From the NCBI GenBank assembly GCA_026225945.1, contig JAMJFZ010003646.1, forward strand, positions 1 through 64,000: a stretch of DNA of 64,000 bases, in the 5' to 3' direction. Positions 48,814-59,809 of this stretch are shown in pieces (the first letter of the stretch is position 1; the number at the start of each line of letters is the position of its first letter). The DNA is from Cricetomys ansorgei. Its lineage: Eukaryota; Chordata; Mammalia; Rodentia; Nesomyidae. The notes below the pieces were generated by a model. It saw only the letters and a list, made by a program, of their open reading frames with translations, was not told the DNA's origin and did not search any database. A program made the translations under genes and the position numbers.

Positions 48814-50429
48814 GGGTTTGAGAATAGTAGTAGTCAGCCTCACCCATGGGCTGCATTCTAGGAGTGAGCAACACTCTTTTGATTACTCAGAAATCGTTGG
48901 ATACAACAAGTGGCTGGGGCCCCAGAGAATGAGATAAATTCAAGTCTGTGTGATTCTGTAGGAGATTTCAGAGTGGTCTTGAATTCTATTGGCAGTAGCA
49001 AAGCTGAGTTTACACGCTAAAGCCACTGCACGGGATGCAGGCAAGTGTGGCAGTTGTTCCTGAAGACAAACAGTGATGCATGTGAGTCAGCACAGTTCAG
49101 CAGAGGGAACCTGCAAATGATGTGAGATTAAATGCAGAAGAGACCAGAATAGACATTCTCATAGATGGCTGGTCCAGGTGGGGAATGTGGAGTAGGACTT
49201 GGGATCTGCTGATACACATTCCTACTTGTGATTTGAGGGGAAATCAAGAGTGCCAGAGTCCAGCCTCGGCAACAAGAAGGGTCAGGGACAGACCAAAGGA
49301 AAGGAAGGGACGATGGATCAGTGAGGAAAAAGAAAATGGAAGTGCGCTTGATTAAAGTCAAAGCTGGCAAATGATGCAGGCAGGGAATTCACTAGTGCTC
49401 TCTCACTTGGCCAAGATCACCCCAATCTTTTATTATATAAAGAACTTCCTCAAAATCATTCAGGTATAGAGAAAGACATACATTACATAGAAATTTTTCT
49501 CAATTTATCACTACTTTAAGTAAGCTGTCAATGTTTTACTTTACATTCACAGAAGCTAACCACATAGCTGGGGGTCAGCCTCCAGTTGGCATCTTGAGGT
49601 TACAAAATAAAACAGGCAATTCTAACAATTCATAAAAATTAAGTATAGAACATTTAGAATTACATAGGGAAATCACGTGGTTACTTTTTCTCTGGTTTTC
49701 TACACTTGATACACTGATCACACATTTCATTGTATGAAAATTGTTTTGTTATCAACCTGTTCTCAGAAAACCTCCAACACAATGGTTCACCGGCAGTTCA
49801 CTGGGTGCCCTGCTTGTGGTTTCAACAGATATCAAAAGACAGAAGGGAAAAAGGGTATGAGAAAGAAATTTTTGTATTCATAGACTTTTAAACTTTCTCT
49901 AGTTCTTCCATTTCTTCCCTTTCTCTATCCTCACTCCAATCATATACATCTTTAGCATTAACAGCTATATTCTTTTTTTCATAGACTACCCAGGCTCCTT
50001 GGACCCTGTCTTTACTGGGGAATCAGTGCTTCCTATGCCAGGAATAATTCATCAGACAATTCCCTCGTTCACTGTGTATTTATCACGTATTAGACATGGG
50101 ACAATTTTCATATTTAATTCCAACTTCCTGGAATTGAGTGTCAGTAAGATTGCTATTTACTTTTAGTGCTAGAATCACCATGTCTTTTGTTTTCTAAAAT
50201 GTGTCCCTTTCCCAGTTAGTAAGAGCTGAATTAAAGATGATCTCCAGTTTTTCCCATAAGCAAAACGGACACCATGATGAATAGGACTAACAGCAGCAGT
50301 ACAGCAGAAAGGAGAGGAGACAGGCAATGACCCCTGGCAGCACAATAGCTGGAGCCTTGGCAAGCAGACACTTTCACTGACATGGTGGTGTAGTCACTGG
50401 CAAAGGAGAAAGTGTAGAGTTCACAGCAT
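48814..50429 (-). pseudogene. Immunoglobulin lambda V relic, unit C copy, split by a retroviral insertion
   Basis: Leader exon: ATG at 50429 (Met-Leu-stop, then TLHFLL) to about 50398. The leader intron is interrupted by a 1.1-kb class II ERV piece (about 49251-50385). The V exon starts at 49110 after TTTGCAG and reads TVLTH..., then SSGTTATLAC and SGFSV. Framework 2 has YWQQNSRP, partly out of frame. Framework 3 ends GEADYYY, where the invariant Cys is Tyr, and an LTR starts three codons later. Stops and frameshifts throughout. No RSS remains in place. An octamer-like TTGCAAAT lies 96 bp upstream of the ATG, matching the spacing of the intact V gene (98 bp). Related to 895-1171 and 26910-27345. 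Confidence 0.8.
49251..50385 (-). mobile_element. Class II ERV fragment: LTR plus short internal piece
   Basis: 49251-49827 (577 bp) is bounded on the minus strand by TGTTGAAACC...CTGGACTCTGGCA. It has a TATATAATAAA stretch combining TATA-like and AATAAA motifs and a U5-like pyrimidine-rich end. 49828-50385 looks like attached internal sequence without a usable frame. The whole block is absent from unit B. Orientation is inferred from the poly(A) signal. A clear polypurine tract and target duplication were not found. Confidence 0.55.
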
Positions 50430-50524
50430 GAGATACAGGGATCCTACCCTGACAGTGGGGAAGCCCTGCCTCCAGACTCATTCAATCCCTTCTTTAATCC
50501 AGAGCCTTTAACACAGAGCCTTTC

Positions 50525-50532
50525 TTGCAAAT
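50525..50532 (-). promoter_or_regulatory. Octamer-like box of the unit C V relic
   Basis: The plus strand reads TTGCAAAT, one base off ATGCAAAT, 96 bp from the relic leader ATG. Confidence 0.6.
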
Positions 50533-52506
50533 GTGTTTCCATCCATGATTACTTCTGGTCTTCCTTCAGCAGTAGTCATGATGCTCAGATCACACATAGC
50601 TAGGAGGTTGGAGGTTTTTTTATGCAATGCAGAATCCAGGAGAAGTTCAGCCTGCTGAGATAAAGTGAAGGTCTGCTTAACAGAGTCTTCCATGCAAGAA
50701 TCAATGCAGCTACTGGTCCCAAAACAATGAGAAATTATCATCTCTTCTATACCAAAACCCCGTTGAGGAAATGGTCCATATTATGGGATTACTGTAAACT
50801 CAGAATGCTTCTCAGTGCTCCCTACTAGTCACACAGTCACTGTGGGCCAAGAGGTTATGTTCATTTTACAGCTCACCATATCTCTGCCTCTAATGAAGTA
50901 ACCATAGTCAAATTTCTAAATTGTCTGACACTGAAATGCTGTGTGTGATTCTGTAGCTTCTCACAGCCAAGAGTACTCTTCCCTGAGAGCTCTGTCAGTT
51001 ATTTAAACAACAAGCTGTTATCGTCCTTCCACCACCTGGTGCTCAGGCCATAAAGCAGTTACACTGTGAGAGGCACATCCAGAGAGGCCCTGTGCTCTGC
51101 TCTGTGGAACCTCCCATGGGAGGAAGCAGCTGCTGTGACACTGTTAGGGGCCAGTGAACAACTGAATAGGGGCCAGTGAATTTTATCCACTTAAGGTCTC
51201 TGAAAACTCTGAGAAGGGTCAAAGCACCCTCTGGTGTCTTCATTGTTCTCGGGGATGGAGGGTTTCCTTCATTTACCACTGTTCACTCATTTTATCAGGC
51301 AACCCTAAATTTATTCCTGAGGCTGACTCACAATCACCATCATCCCTTCCTTACTTTCTTGGGGACTTTATATGTATTTCTCTCATTTGGAGAAATCATC
51401 CCTATTTCTTTGTAATTTTACTTTAATACTCTGTGGATTTAACCTTATCTTGGTACTTAGAAAGTCACGAATAATGGTTTTCATAACTAAAGAATGCATT
51501 CATTTTTGAGCAACCTATACAGGTTGCTTAAGTAAGAATCATTCCCAGAAAACTAAAGACTTAAGTGGAAGAAAATGGACCAATATTTGTTTTAAGAGCT
51601 ACTACTGGATGCTACAGGCAGCCTTGTGCATGGACTCTCTAAATTTCCAGAGACCATGTTATATATTCCACATGCATTATGCAACATTGTTTCCAAAAGT
51701 CAGCATTGTGGGAAACTCCATTAGAGATATCAACCCACTTCAGACTAAGTGTTGGAAGATCTCCTTCCACTTAAACTTGATAGAACTTCTTTTTGACATA
51801 ACACATTATCTGCCCTAAAAAATAATCAACATCAATTGAGGGGACAAGGTCCATGTGTTAACAATCTGATGAGAGTCTGAGAGGAGACTAACTTCCCCAT
51901 TCTCTGGAATGTCCAACACTTTTACTTGATTCCCACCTCTTAGAATCAATTCTGATGAATTCCTTCTTTGGGAATTGGGGGTCTTCACTGAAGGAAAACT
52001 TTGGTATTTTTTTTTTACCATTATACTTTGACAAAATCTACTGGATCTCTAGTCTTAAAAGTTTTACTGTATATCAGGCTTGGTAATCGATTTGGTATTG
52101 TAAAATATTACAAAGCATTAAAGTCTAATATCTACACTCCAGAACGTACCCTCTGCACATGGCATATTATTAGCAATACCCTCATTTCCCTTCCCATGTT
52201 GAGTTCAATAAATTCTTAGCATAGGAGATCACTCTGCTCAGGGAAACAAGAACATGGAAGGAGACAGTATGAGAACTACCTGTTTACCCCAATGTCTGTA
52301 ATTTGAACAGGCCATCTCTGATCCCAGTTGGTCACAACTAGTTAGAGTACGGTAAAATACACTTCAAGGACATACAGAGTTTCATCTACCTGTGAAACAA
52401 CCCAGATGTAGAGAAACAATGATCCAATTGGCAGGTGGGCCTTCTGACAAGGACTGTCTCAGTACACATTCAAGGATACTCATCTCCTCAGCTAGGCTTT
52501 TTCCCA
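50533..52506. other. Non-coding unit C sequence, 5' flank of the V relic
   Basis: 50391-51200 matches 27296-28108, and 51200-52500 matches unit A 1226-2790 and unit B 28108-29250. No gene. Confidence 0.65.
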
Positions 52507-52538
52507 GTGTGTGTGTCTGTGTGTATGTGTGTGTCTGT

Positions 52539-52585
<47 letters not shown>

Positions 52586-52590
52586 TGTTT
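52507..52590. repeat. (GT)n microsatellite with interruptions
   Basis: GT array expanded from the short 'tgtgtgtgtgtgt' at the aligned spot in unit A (2791-2803). Frames across it are Val/Cys runs. Confidence 0.95.
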
Positions 52591-52651
52591 GTATTTCTAT
52601 CTCTCTGTCTTGTTTTTCTGTCTAATGATAAATGAATTATTTTCCCAATCT

Positions 52652-53744
52652 ACTGGGAGCCCCAATACCCTGGCAATGTGGTTGAAGTCTGTTGACAAGT
52701 TTCCTGACTCCCTGGCTGTTAATTTTGTCTTACCAGCCATTTTTCCCCTTTCTCCCCTTTGCTGTAATGGTGACAAAAGCCTTTCATTATGCCTGTATGG
52801 CCTAGTAATACCTTAGCTGGCTGGCGTTAGCTGAGAAGGGAAAGCAGCCATTTTTTACTTAAAATTAATTGTCATTGAAAAATATCTTGGGGACTTCTAA
52901 GTCCTGGCATGTGTAAAGCTACCTATTCATAATGACAGTACATTGTGAAGGCTATTCCTGTGATTGATATTGGTCCTCCCAGGAAGAGACCAGCCTTTAA
53001 CAGATAGGAGCAAAAGGAGCCTAGATAGAGGAAAAAATAAATACACACCAAAGAGCTAAAAACCATAAAATAAAAACCTTCTTTGCCTACATGGCACCCT
53101 GCTCTGTTTGAGGCAGATGGAGATATTATTCAGCTAACAGTAACATTCAACCAATTATGGGTTATTGAGTCAAATGTTCTTTCACAGCAAACAAGATAAC
53201 CTTGAAGTTTGTAGGTTGCAGGAGGAAGGACACCAGGCTCCTCCCTGGATGTGATCAACTTCTACCAATGACAAAATCTGCATATCAAACCAGTTCCTCT
53301 GGAGGCCTGACCAACATTTGCATACCAAAAACTGTACTTGGCTTTTTAAAGATTTTGCCAGAGCAATGCAGCCTTCTGCCCCCCCCCCTTTTTTTCCTCC
53401 CTCATGGTTCTTCCCTGGTGATGTACATTGTCAGTCTCTTCCTCCTTCTCTTCCTGGTGTGGGTTTTTCCACTGGCAAAAAAATTGTCAGCCTCTCTCTC
53501 TTGCCCCCCTCTTTTCTTAAAATGTATACTGTGAATTCCCCCATTAAAAACATTCCTGTGTTTTACTTCTAAAGTGTGTTCCATGTGTCATTTTAAAGCA
53601 TAACCATGAGTGCCATTCCTTTGGGTCCCATAAAAGAATGCACTACTCTGTTCGTTTCTCATTCCTCATTTTTCCTACACTCGTACTCCCTCCTGAGTAG
53701 AGTTTTCATGAACCCATTTGTGTAAAAGGCTGGATCCCTCCACA
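52652..53744 (+). mobile_element. Solo class II LTR (copy 3) with target duplication
   Basis: About 1.09 kb, 'actgggagccccaatacc' to 'ggatccctccaca'. Flanked by CCAATCT (52645-52651 and 53745-53751), a 6-7 bp duplication. About 150 bp longer than copy 1 because of internal insertions. The empty site is in unit A near 2824 ('ttactcattaccttc'). Confidence 0.87.
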
Positions 53745-54230
53745 CCAATCTCTTAAAATTTCAGAGTGTTTGTTATTGGTGCTTAGAAAGGCTACTGGTT
53801 TGTGTTCATCTTGAATCATTTCCTTTTTCTAAAATTATTTATCAGCTCTCAAATATTTTGTGGAATATTTAGGGTCTCCAGTTTAAAGAATCATATCATA
53901 CGCAAACAGAGATAACTCTACTTCTTTTCTTATTTCTAAATTGTTTGATTGCCTTCTCTTGTCTTACTGCTTTATCTAAGACTTTAAGTTTTAAACTGAA
54001 TAGGAATAGGAGTCTGGACACCCTACTCTTGCTCTTGACTTTTGTGGGAATGCTTTAAACTTTCCATCCATTTGACATACTGTTGAGTATAAGGTATTGT
54101 TTGTTAGGTTGAGATATAATCCTTTCATCCCTAGCCTCTCTACATCTTCCTAAAATTTGTAATGTTGGTCCTGACTTAATACATAATAGCTCTGAGTATT
54201 AACTAGCTAATAACTTAGCCATGGGGAGGG
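53745..54230 (-). mobile_element. L1 ORF2 fragment, antisense, unit C copy
   Basis: Counterpart of 2840-3230 ('ctaaaattatttatcagctc', 'gaatcatatcatacgcaaac', 'cctactcttgctcttgac'). Confidence 0.65.
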
Positions 54231-56879
54231 TGTCAGTACATTAGAATAAAGAGTTCCTGCCAAGAAATTTTTTCCACGATGCTATGAAGTGAGTGAACAG
54301 GAAACCCAGCAAAGAATGAGAACAAAATCGTTGCCAGCTGTGTATATGTCAGAATAGTGTCTATAGTACTTAAACAGAAAAAAACAAACACCGAGAAAAC
54401 AGATAAACCAATTTGAATGAGTGTTTGCATGAGCAGAAATGCCTCAAAAGAAGATAAACATGTGAGTAAATCAAGTCCTGAGGAGGCTAGAACTACTCTT
54501 TGCCATGTACCAAAGATCCTTTCATCCTACTACAGAGACTCCAGGTCAACCATGTTTATTCCTGCTCTGTTCTTGGTAGCTAGAAAGTGGAAGCAGCCTA
54601 GAATTCAACCACAAGATGAATGGATAGAAACAATGTATTACGTTTACACAATGGGAATACAAAATAGTTGAGTTTGTGCAAACTGTACTTTTAACATTCC
54701 CCACAGAACTTATATGTATGTTAGGATGAAATTATGCAATGGTGCCAAAGGTCTCAAAAGCCTAAACAGTTAGGATCTAAATTCCTATGAAGTATGACTC
54801 AGTCAATAGACCAGGAATGCCTGATTGAAAATGTTTACACAAATCTTATCTGTCTGTCCATTCGTTCCACACACATGTTAGTGCCTAAAACTAGAATTTA
54901 GCACTGGTTTCAACTTCAACAAGGACTGTAAAGTGATAGTAAATAGATATCAGTTGCCAGATTTGCAAATTTGATCTCCTCCACACCTGGTAATCTAAAG
55001 TAATCTTCAACTTCCTGATGAGATGTAAAACTACTTTCAATGACTTAAGCAGAAAAATCACTTAAAAGCTAGGCTGAAAAGCAATAATATGACACAAGGG
55101 GACTGGGCTTAATTCTTATGAAAATTTTTTATATGTTTTAAATTCTTTTGAATTATTACAAAAATGTACTAGTATGTAAGTATACACACATGGTTACTAT
55201 TTCATACAGGGTTTTTCTTACCTTTAATAGCTATAAGAAATCTTATGGTAACTTATCTAGCTTATATATTTAATAGACATTTATTCAATAATTTCCACCA
55301 ACATTTTACCCATGTTTTCCTCATTTCTGAAAAAAAAAATACTATTTTTGGAAGTGACCATGACTAATCACAGTGGAAAGACAGAGAAAGCCTTGTGAAT
55401 AGTCTAAATACACTTAAGAAGTATGACAAACTCTAGGACATGCTAGATGTGAATCAAGGGGAAGGACATATCTGTGATGCCATAGCCTAAGTAGAACCAA
55501 CCGTAAGTTCACAACTGAAGCTGTAATTACTAATGAACCCAATTAGCGACTAGATGATACAGAGCATGCATTTTTCAAAACCATTGTTACACTGGTTCAC
55601 ACCAATATTCACATTTAATATGAGAATTAACAAGGAATAAACTTCATTCAACAAAGCAAAATCTTGGGTCTTCAGGCTCTTCCAAAGGCATTGCTAGTGT
55701 AAATCTAAAATGTGGGGAATGCTGACACATAGAGAAAAGTTTTCCACATCATTTTAGAAGAAGCATTAAAGATAAAAGCTATAAAGATTAAAAATAACAG
55801 TTTGCACACAAAAAAATGTTAAAACAATGCTAATAATTTACTGCAGTACATATAAACACAATCATATTTTTTAGGTATGCATTCATGAATACAAGTTGTA
55901 TTATATAATTATGCAATTGGTCATTTTCTTCTCTATACCGTCTTTGCTCATTTTTTCTATGTTTTTAATTTCTCAAACTAACGTTAAAAAGGCATCATCA
56001 GTACCCTGTCTTGTCTTTGTTGAGATTTCAATAAATGGAATTCCATCACTTCTTGATAAGTACAGAGCTGTAATGTGTTTATTTTTCTAGAAGGCAAATC
56101 ACATTTATTCCCTCTTGGGTCACAGACACATATTCAGGGTCTCTCACTCTTAATTTTTTTTCTCTATAATGGGGAATGATTTAGTATTCTTTATAGCAAA
56201 CACACAAATTAATCCCTCCCCAGTCTTCAGTACTGGTCTCTCATTGCAATGTATTCCTCTTGACCTGTTGTGTCATGAATATCCAAGAGACAAGTTTCTC
56301 CCTCAATTACTACTTGTGTTCCTGTAGGAGTGCTCTAACATAGGATCATACTCATTCACAAGGTGGTTATGAGTTATCTGTGTCATTGAGTCACTCTAGC
56401 CTACACCACCAGCTACAGTAACCACAAATTTATATTTAGTCATTTTGAAAGACCTCTCTCCCCATCTGGATACCACAGGATTCCTTTGCAACTTTCAGGC
56501 CTGTGCAGTGCTGGCTCAGGGTTCAGACATGGCTGGAGCAGGACTCCAGGCGGCCAGGGACTTCCTTAACTACCTCATCTGCCACCAATTCTTTCTTCTA
56601 TAGTTTGCCTTGGTTATGGTGTCTTATCATACCAATAGATAAAATAACTAAGACAGAAGGGGTTACCAGATAATGAGCTCTTGCTACTGATAGACCTACA
56701 CATCTACTTTGTGTTTGGTGTTGTCTGGTCTGGTTGGATGGCTGTTGCTTTGCTTTTATGAATGTGGAAGACTTTGGGACTTTGGAATGTAAAAGTTATC
56801 ATATAATAGAGACTAGTGGCCATCTGGTAGGTACATGAAGGACAGTATTGCTGGGAGCTAAATGCACTTCAAATGTCAG
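54231..56879. other. Non-coding unit C sequence with L1 debris
   Basis: 54231-54400 matches unit A 3230-3420. 54480-54665 is an L1 3' remnant matching 4390-4600. 54675-54930 matches unit A 8475-8700. 54950-55830 matches unit B 35470-36240. 55830-56879 holds no recognised feature. No gene. Confidence 0.6.
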
Positions 56880-57387
56880 TGGGATTGCAAGCAGGTACAG
56901 CTTCTGTAGAAGTCACTGTGAAGAATTTTCAAAAATCTAAAAAATAATCTACTGTATGATCCAGGTATACCACTCCTTGGCATATGCCCATAGACCCCAC
57001 ACATACTTGCTCAGCCCTGTTCACAGCTGCTCTGTTCACAATAGGTAGGAAATAGAAACAACCAAATGTCCTACAATGGATGAATGGATAATGAAAATGT
57101 GGTACATATATACTATGGAATACTATTCATCTATATAGAAAAATAAAACCATGAACTTTTCTGGTAAATGAGGACTGGAAAAGATTTTATTGTAAGAGGC
57201 AACACAGACACAGAAAGAAAAATATCACAAGTTCTCTTTTATTGGAAACTTCTGAATCTGCAGATGTAACTACATGTACTGGAAAATAAAATGGGACCAC
57301 TGTCAGGATTGGGAGGGCTCAGGAGCAATAGAAAGGGAATGTCAGGGTAAATGGGGAAATGGAAAACAGCAGCTCCTACTCATTGCC
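56880..57387 (+). mobile_element. L1 3'-end fragment directly abutting the provirus
   Basis: It has the L1 ORF2 tail succession 'tccaggtataccactcc', 'ttcacagctgctctgttcac', 'aatggatgaatggataatg', 'tggtacatatatactatgg', then 'gggagggctcaggagcaat'. It meets the truncated LTR at 57388. Confidence 0.75.
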
Positions 57388-57507
57388 ATTGTATGGCAAA
57401 CTTTGAATAAACGAACTTGATCAGCTTTGAGTCGACTTGTTCTTTTCTCCCTTGTTCGCCTGTCTTTTCCCCTTCAGGAACCAGTTCGGAAGTGCTGCGG
57501 GCCAGCA
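57388..57507 (+). repeat. 5' LTR remnant (R-U5 only)
   Basis: Aligns without gaps to 62075-62194 of the 3' LTR with three C/T differences in 120 bp. Contains AATAAA (57406-57411) and the terminal ...GGGCCAGCA. All of U3, including the TATA box present at 62068-62075 in the 3' copy, is missing. Confidence 0.92.
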
Positions 57508-57511
57508 TAAT

Positions 57512-57530
57512 TGGCGCCTCGAACAGGGAC
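57512..57530 (+). other. Primer-binding site, tRNA-Lys type
   Basis: TGGCGCCTCGAACAGGGAC matches the complement of the tRNA-Lys3 3' end (TGGCGCC-CGAACAGGGAC) with one extra T. It lies four bases after the LTR end. Confidence 0.85.
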
Positions 57531-57587
57531 CTGAAGTACGGAGAGGATGGGACAGGCCAGGATATAGGAGTGAGAGAGCGCTCGACG

Positions 57588-57857
57588 GGGCTGAGAGCCT
57601 CCAGGCCACAAGAGACGGGGCTAAGAGCCTCTAGGCCACAGGAGATGGGGCTAAGAGCCTCCAGGACACAAGAGACGGGGCTGAGAGCCTCTAGGCCACA
57701 AGAGACGGGGCTGAGAGCCTCCAGGACACAAGAGACGGGGCTGAAAGCCTCCAGGCCACAAGAGACCGGGCTGAAAGCCTCCAGGCCACAAGAGACGGGG
57801 CTAAGAGCCTCCAGGACACAAGAGACGGGGCTGAGAGCCTCTAGGCCACAGGAGACG
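57588..57857 (+). repeat. Nine 30-bp tandem repeats in the proviral leader
   Basis: Unit 'gggctgagagcctccaggcc' + 'acaagagacg', nine copies (270 bp). Units differ mainly by ggcc/gacc ('aggccaca' vs 'aggacaca') and by ctgaga/ctaaga/ctgaaa. The 30-bp period keeps frames open on both strands, giving GLRASRPQET-type decapeptide repeats in the frame 57417-57869. It lies between the primer-binding site and gag, where packaging signals and the splice donor normally sit. Coding use is doubtful. Confidence 0.95.
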
Positions 57858-57901
57858 GGATTCATCTAGGATCTCCAGGATCTCCAGGATTAAGGTGAGA
57901 T

Positions 57902-59560
57902 ATGGGACAAGAAATAAGTTCCCATAAGACTTTCATTAATGGACTTAAACAGTCCCTCAAAACGAGAGGAGTAAACGTTAGGGAAAAACAATTAGAAGAA
58001 TTTTTCAAGTTTGTAGGAGACATTTGTCCATGGTTTCCTCAAGAAGGCACTGTTGATGAAAAGAGATGGAAACAAGTGGGAGAGTGCATGCAGGAAATGT
58101 ATGAAAAATTAGGACCTCAAAAGATTCCTATAACAGCCTTTAATTTTTGGAACTTAATTGATGATCTATTACATGTACAGCCTCGCCCACCTTTAGTGGC
58201 TACAGCTGTTAAAAAAGGGGAAAAAATTCTGTCGGCTGCCAATAGCAGACGAGAATCTGAGTCAGACTCAGAAAAGCCTGTTGTTAGTAACATAGACACA
58301 CACAAAAACAATGATCTGCCTCAGACAGTAAGACCAAAAACTGTACAGACATCTGGATTGGATTCGCAAAAGGAATCAAAAGAAAAGGTTAAAAGACCTT
58401 GTTCCTCTGAAAGTTCACAATTTGTCCCTAATATTTATCCTGATTTAAAGGAATTAAAAACCACTTCTTCAAAAAGAAACACCCGGAACTCTTCTTCTAG
58501 TGAAAAAGGAGACTCAGACTCTTCTGAAGTGGACTGGGATGAAACTGAGGAACAAGCAGCTAAATATCATAACCCCGATTTACCGCCCCTAAAGACTAAA
58601 GGGGCTAAGGGATCTTGTATAAAAAAGAATTTGTTTCCTCCACCAGCATATAGTTCATTGCCAAAGCCTCAATCTACAGATTTCCCAGTTTTAGACAAAA
58701 AAGAGAAGTTAAAATCCTTACAGGAAAAAATTGAAAGTATACAGGAACAAATTAAACTTGAAAAGGAATATCGCCGTTTGGCAGGAGAACTAAATTCATT
58801 AAAAACTTCTTTGTTGAAAGAGGAGGTTAAAAGGACTCCACCCTCCCCTGCTGTTCCACTTCAGCCAGGTGGAACGCTTAAGACAGAGGCATTTCCTGTT
58901 ACAGAAACAGCTATACCTGATGACCCTGAACATGTAATTAGAAATTACCAGGGCTTGGATTTTAAAACAATTAAAGAATTAAAAACAGCAGTGTCCCAAT
59001 ATGGAGTGGCAGCCCCTTATACTACTGCCATTCTTGAAGCAATGACTAATGGCTGGCTTACTCCCAATGATTGGTTTACTGTTACCAAAGCCACCTTAAG
59101 TGGTGGGGACTACCTGCTTTGGAAAAGTGAATATGCTGATTTATGTAACGACATTGCTCACAGCAATGCACAAGCAAATAATGGGTGGACAATTGACATG
59201 CTTCTCGGAGAAGGGGACTATTCTGGTCATGCTGAACAATCGGTATATCATGCAGGTCTATTCGCCCAAATACAAACTGCAGGCCTTAAAGCCTGGAGAA
59301 AACTCCCAAATAAAGGAGATATGACTTCCAGCCTGACAGCAATTCATCAGGGTCCTGATGAGCCTTTTTCAGAATTTGTTCATAGACTAATTACAACTGC
59401 AGGCCACATCTTTGGCAGACCTGAGGCAGGTACAGATTTTGTCAAACAATTGGCTTTTGAAAATGCTAATTCAGCCTGTCAAGCTGCCATACGCCCTTAT
59501 AAAAAAAAAAAAAAAAGAAGACAGACCTCAGCGGATATATCAGGCTGTGTTCAGACATAG
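57902..59560 (+). pseudogene. gag: Endogenous retroviral gag (betaretrovirus-like), 3'-truncated
   Basis: 552-codon frame. It opens MGQE, a likely N-myristoylation site. Residues 1 to about 100 form a betaretroviral matrix-like domain (CPWFPQEGT block). A Ser/Glu-rich linker follows, with a PPAY late-domain motif (residues 247-250) and a Glu/Lys-rich predicted coiled coil (about 263-305). The capsid domain begins near residue 335, and its major homology region is intact (QGPDEPFSEFVHRL, 483-496). The frame is open up to a 16-A run at 59501-59516. Beyond this (residues 534-552) it reads out-of-frame integrase DNA. The C-terminal end of capsid and all of nucleocapsid are missing, so no zinc knuckles and no packaging-competent Gag. 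Matrix to capsid is otherwise uninterrupted. Confidence 0.9.
59501..59516 (+). other. 16-A run at the gag/integrase deletion junction
   Basis: Capsid sequence stops and integrase sequence starts on either side of this homopolymer. Everything between (end of capsid, nucleocapsid, protease, RT/RNase H, most of integrase) is lost. Confidence 0.85.
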
Positions 59561-59780
59561 GGCAGGGATAATTGAACGTGCCCATAGAACACTCAAAATA
59601 TATCTTGAAAAAATAAAAAAGGGGGAATTATATAGGCCATCACCTAATAATTATATTAAATATACTCTTTTTATTTTAAATTTTTACTTTTGGATTCATC
59701 TGGACGCTCTGCCACTGACTGTTTCTGGCACCCACAAACCCATAAGACTTTTGCCTATACGAAATGGAAAGAACCATTAA
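59517..59780 (+). pseudogene. pol: Integrase C-terminal remnant of retroviral pol
   Basis: In the frame ending at 59780 the product reads PQRIYQAVF, then GIIERAHRTLKIYL, which matches the end of the integrase catalytic core. The Glu in GIIER fits the third acidic residue of the DD35E triad; the two Asp residues are gone. A KGELYRP.PNNY block and the LNF segment follow, then a short tail ending just before env. It is a non-functional fragment created by the internal deletion. Confidence 0.8.
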
Positions 59781-59809
59781 CTGGTTAATTTGGGGTCACG
59801 GTTCTGTTT

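Noticed and set aside
48428..48937. 169-codon frame
   Set aside because: Runs antisense through an LTR and out into the V relic. No known domain.
57417..57869. 150-codon frame and its 161-codon antisense partner in the proviral leader
   Set aside because: It starts inside the LTR R/U5 region and crosses the primer-binding site. Openness is explained by a 30-bp repeat without stops.
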